Under the pieces are notes generated by a model. That model made no database searches, was not told the DNA's origin, and saw nothing but the letters and a program-made list of their open reading frames with translations. From DAIOGN01 sp036745245 (GTDB taxonomy: Bacteria > Zixibacteria > MSB-5A5 > JAUVRN01), in contig DAIOGN010000154.1 of assembly GCA_036745245.1 (NCBI GenBank), positions 1 through 6,729 on the forward strand: a DNA stretch of 6,729 nucleotides. The letters run 5' to 3'. The translations under genes and the position numbers were made by a program. Numbering within the stretch: position 1 is the first letter of the stretch; each line of letters starts with the position of its first letter. Of this stretch, positions 4,203 to 6,729 are shown in pieces.

Positions 4203-6680
4203 ATGATCGACCTGTCCCGCACCAGCCGCTCGTCGATCCTCCTGTACCTGCTCATCACGGTGCTCGTCATCGCGCTGTTTCTCGACGGCAACAACACGTT
4301 TCAAGCCATCGAGCAGGGCGTGCAGGACTCCATGTTCAAGTTCCGGTCGGAGCGCACGCCGTCGGGACAGGTGGTGATCTGTGCGCTGGACGACGCGAGC
4401 GCGCAACGCATGGGCTGGCCCATGCAGCGGGATTCCCTGGCGCGACTTCTGGTGGCGCTCAAGCAGTCGGGCGCCTCCGTGGTGGTGTGCGATTTCGACT
4501 GGCGGCACGTGGCTCCCGTTGCGGATGCCGCGGCGGACTCCGTGTTCTGGCCGGCCTTCGCCACGATCGTGGACCACGTGGTGCTGCCGCTTCACTTCAC
4601 CTATGCCGACCTGGGCGTGTCGGTGCAGGCCCCGCCTGCCGCCTATCGTCTGTCCACCTGGACCGAGCGCTTCCCTCCCGGCTCGGCCGTGAGCGCGCAG
4701 GCCATGACGGGCCCCGAGGCGCATCTGGCCGACTCGGCCCTGGTCGCCGGGATCACGCCGATGCAGGACCCCGACCGCATCGTGCGGCACGCGCCGCTTC
4801 TGGTGGACTACGGCGGCGACGCCTTCGCGTCGAGCGCGCTGTGGGCCGCCTCGCTCCATCAGGATGTGGCTCGTACACGCTGGTGGCTCGAACCCGGCTC
4901 CGCCGTGAAAATCGCAGAGCGTGAAGTTCCCACCGACGAACACGGCCGGCTGCTTCTGAACTTCCTCGGCGGGCCGCGCACATTCAAGTATGTGTCTGCC
5001 CAGGACGTTCTTTCGGGATCGCCGGGCACGTCTCTGGATCACAAGATCGTGGTCGTGTCGCCCACCTGCCTGGCGGGGCGGGTGCTCCTGAACGCCCGCA
5101 TCTCGGAAGACTTTCTTGCCGGTGAAATCACGGCCACCGCCATCGAGAACATCATCACGGAATCCTACGTCCAGAAGCCCTCGTACTCGGCCCTCTTCGA
5201 TCTCCTGATCATGGCGCTCATAGGACTGTTTGCCGCCGTGGTGTTGCCCAAGGTGTCGCTTCTGTACCGGTTCGTCATTCTCGGGGCGTCGCTGTTCGTC
5301 CTCCTGAACCTTCAGTACCTGCTCTTCGCCTCGTTCGGGTGGCTCACCCAGGCCTTCTATCCTTCACTTCTGATGGTGTTCTTCATGGCCGCCAGTCCCT
5401 TCATGAAGACGGGCGAGGAGCGTGAGGCGGAAACGCGCCGCGTCAAACCGCGTGCGGCGACAGCCCCCGTGATGGTGCCGGAGGCAGGCGCACCCCGGTA
5501 TCCCACCTCCGTCTCGGAACCCACGTCTCTGGCGGCTGGCGAAGGGACCGTGCGGTCAGGATTCGACGCTACGGCGGTTGCGGGGCAAGGCACTCCACAG
5601 GCGGCCACCTCCCGCCTCGACAGTTCCGCCGAACCCACGCGTCTTGTGGGGGCTGACGCCCCCACGCGTCAGATGCCCACCGGGGCCAACGAAACGCCCG
5701 GCGGAGACCCGGACTCTCTCTTCCTCGAGGAACCGGCGACGCCCACCGCCGGGCGCGTCGCAGTCGATCGGGACGAGACCGCACAGGGCGGTCTTCCGAC
5801 CATGCCGCCTGCCGCGGGACCCGCGACGCCCGAGGCCGGCACCACGCTCGGCCGCTATAAGATCATCGAAGAGATCGGCCGGGGTGCCATGGGCATCGTC
5901 TATCGTGGCATCGATCCCGCCATCAACCGGCCGGTGGCGCTCAAGACGGTGCGGCTCGATGTGGCCGTCCCGCCGTCCGAGAAGGAAGAGTTGCGCTCGC
6001 GGCTGTTGAGAGAAGCCCAGGCCGCCGGTCAGCTGTCGCATCCCAATATCGTGACCGTGTTCGACGTGGGCTCGCAGGGCGACGTCTACTACATCGCCAT
6101 GGAGTACCTGAAGGGGTACACGCTGGAACGCGCCGTACAGAAGAAGCTCACGCTGAACTACAAGATCTTCGCAAAACTCATGATCCAGGTGTGCGACGCG
6201 CTGGAGTATGCACACTCCAACGATCTGGTCCACCGGGATGTCAAGCCGGCCAACATCATGGTGCTCGACAATTTCCGGGTCAAGGTGATGGACTTCGGCA
6301 TCGCGCGCGTCATGAATTCCAACATGACGCAGACGGGGGTGGCCCTGGGCACGCCGTCGTACATTTCGCCCGAGCAGCTGTCGGGCCACGGCGTCGATCG
6401 CCGCTCCGACATCTTCTCGCTCGGTGTGGTGATGTACGAATTGCTGACGAAGGACAAGCCGTTCTCGGGCGAGTCGATCAACAAGCTCATCTTCAACATC
6501 CTGAACTCGACTCCGCGCCGCCCCACGCAGCTCGACAGCAACATCCCGGACGCGTTCGACCGGATCTGCCTCAAAGCGTTGGAAAAGGATCCGCGGCAGC
6601 GCTACCAGTACGCGGCCGACCTGTCGCGCGACTTGAAGGAATTCATCGCCTCGATGGCTCCGAGGCGCATGGTGATCTGA
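4203..6680 (+). CDS. Membrane CHASE2-sensor serine/threonine protein kinase
   Basis: This 825-aa kinase has a short cytoplasmic N-terminus, TM1 at about 11-27, and an extracytoplasmic CHASE2 sensor at about 30-325 (VICALDDAS, GWPMQRDSLARLL, DPDRIVRHAPLLVDYGG, FLGGPRTFKYVSAQDVL, GEITATAIENI). Three more membrane segments follow (about 331-349, 355-376, 381-398), then a linker at 403-546 with 20 threonines. The Hanks-type kinase domain (549 to about 812) is complete: GRGAMG loop (559-564), K581, helix-C E604, HRDVKPAN (677-684), DFG (697-699) and SPE (722-724). T709 and T711 in MTQTG match the autophosphorylated TQT pair of PknB. CHASE2 senses unknown external signals. There are no PASTA repeats. 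An alternative GTG at 4197 overlaps the previous stop (GTGA). I prefer the ATG at 4203 because GGGAAG lies five bases upstream. This is the last gene of the operon. Confidence 0.92.
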   Translation: MIDLSRTSRSSILLYLLITVLVIALFLDGNNTFQAIEQGVQDSMFKFRSERTPSGQVVICALDDASAQRMGWPMQRDSLARLLVALKQSGASVVVCDFDWRHVAPVADAAADSVFWPAFATIVDHVVLPLHFTYADLGVSVQAPPAAYRLSTWTERFPPGSAVSAQAMTGPEAHLADSALVAGITPMQDPDRIVRHAPLLVDYGGDAFASSALWAASLHQDVARTRWWLEPGSAVKIAEREVPTDEHGRLLLNFLGGPRTFKYVSAQDVLSGSPGTSLDHKIVVVSPTCLAGRVLLNARISEDFLAGEITATAIENIITESYVQKPSYSALFDLLIMALIGLFAAVVLPKVSLLYRFVILGASLFVLLNLQYLLFASFGWLTQAFYPSLLMVFFMAASPFMKTGEEREAETRRVKPRAATAPVMVPEAGAPRYPTSVSEPTSLAAGEGTVRSGFDATAVAGQGTPQAATSRLDSSAEPTRLVGADAPTRQMPTGANETPGGDPDSLFLEEPATPTAGRVAVDRDETAQGGLPTMPPAAGPATPEAGTTLGRYKIIEEIGRGAMGIVYRGIDPAINRPVALKTVRLDVAVPPSEKEELRSRLLREAQAAGQLSHPNIVTVFDVGSQGDVYYIAMEYLKGYTLERAVQKKLTLNYKIFAKLMIQVCDALEYAHSNDLVHRDVKPANIMVLDNFRVKVMDFGIARVMNSNMTQTGVALGTPSYISPEQLSGHGVDRRSDIFSLGVVMYELLTKDKPFSGESINKLIFNILNSTPRRPTQLDSNIPDAFDRICLKALEKDPRQRYQYAADLSRDLKEFIASMAPRRMVI
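5634..5670 (+). repeat. Short direct repeat with strong hairpin inside the kinase linker
   Basis: CCCACGCGTC occurs at 5634-5643 and again at 5661-5670, in frame 27 bases apart, each time encoding Pro-Thr-Arg. Between and across the copies lies a perfect 8-bp GC stem, GTGGGGGC (5646-5653) with GCCCCCAC (5658-5665), around a TGAC loop. ACGC (5637-5640) can extend the pairing with GCGT (5666-5669) across a five-base bulge. It lies inside the Thr/Pro-rich linker. It is probably a consequence of repetitive codon use, but it could slow translation between the sensor and kinase halves. Confidence 0.6.
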
Positions 6681-6697
6681 CGGCTCCCTACGAGCCG
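6681..6697. terminator. Candidate hairpin after the kinase gene
   Basis: CGGCTC (6681-6686) pairs perfectly with GAGCCG (6692-6697) around a five-base loop, directly after the kinase TGA. The following TTCTCC is not a convincing U-tract, so this is at best a weak intrinsic terminator. If the convergent frame at the right edge is real, its stop codon lies in the loop and the hairpin would serve both strands. Confidence 0.3.
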
Positions 6698-6729
6698 TTC
6701 TCCTCCGGCCGGTCCAACAGGTCCAGTGG
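6688..6729 (-). CDS. Possible C-terminal end of a convergent gene (edge fragment)
   Basis: On the minus strand the last 42 bases read as 13 codons ending in TAG at 6690-6688, giving PLDLLDRPEENGS. The acidic, polar tail looks like an ordinary protein C-terminus, and the eight-base spacing from the kinase stop is normal for convergent genes. The stretch is far too short to identify a family, and an open frame of 13 codons is expected by chance in GC-rich DNA, so this is only a candidate. Confidence 0.3.
   Translation of the reverse strand, partial: PLDLLDRPEENGS

Noticed and set aside
4116..5042. Minus-strand open frame of 308 codons
   Set aside because: It is antisense to the end of the phosphoesterase and the CHASE2 sensor, Arg/His-rich, with no recognisable domain.
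5556..6389. Minus-strand open frame of 277 codons opposite the kinase domain
   Set aside because: It is a shadow of the highly conserved kinase sequence, as shown by the intact kinase motifs on the plus strand.

Overview
The window comes from a strongly GC-rich bacterium. A run of ten Ns at 3705-3714 marks a scaffold join, so this is draft and possibly metagenome-derived sequence. The proteins belong to broadly distributed bacterial families. Nothing here fixes a phylum, although a membrane Ser/Thr kinase with CHASE2 and FHA partners is typical of environmental bacteria with rich phospho-signalling.

The layout is two divergent operons separated by a 145-base intergenic region (2634-2778). 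The leftward operon (2633 down to the left edge) is larB - larC - etfA. LarB and LarC are two of the three enzymes that build the nickel-pincer nucleotide (NPN) cofactor of lactate racemase and related 2-hydroxyacid racemases/epimerases. etfA overlaps the larC stop by four bases and encodes an electron transfer flavoprotein alpha subunit, cut by the edge before its FAD-binding domain is complete. The grouping suggests use of lactate or another 2-hydroxyacid, with racemase cofactor maturation linked to ETF-coupled oxidation. larE, larA, etfB and a dehydrogenase are not in the window.

The rightward operon (2779 to 6680) holds three almost contiguous genes. The first is a soluble protein with two FHA domains, the second apparently degenerate. 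The second is a calcineurin-like metallophosphoesterase, broken in this assembly only by the N gap. The third is a membrane Ser/Thr protein kinase with an extracytoplasmic CHASE2 sensor, a cluster of three transmembrane segments, a Thr/Pro/Ala-rich linker and an intact C-terminal kinase domain. Together they look like a compact writer (kinase), eraser (phosphoesterase) and reader (FHA) set for threonine phosphorylation. This operon is the most interesting part of the window.

At the right edge, a small GC hairpin follows the kinase stop. The last 42 bases can be read as the end of a convergent minus-strand gene, which is only weakly supported. Apart from the intergenic region and the right edge, the window is fully coding. 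The many long antisense open frames are GC-rich shadows.
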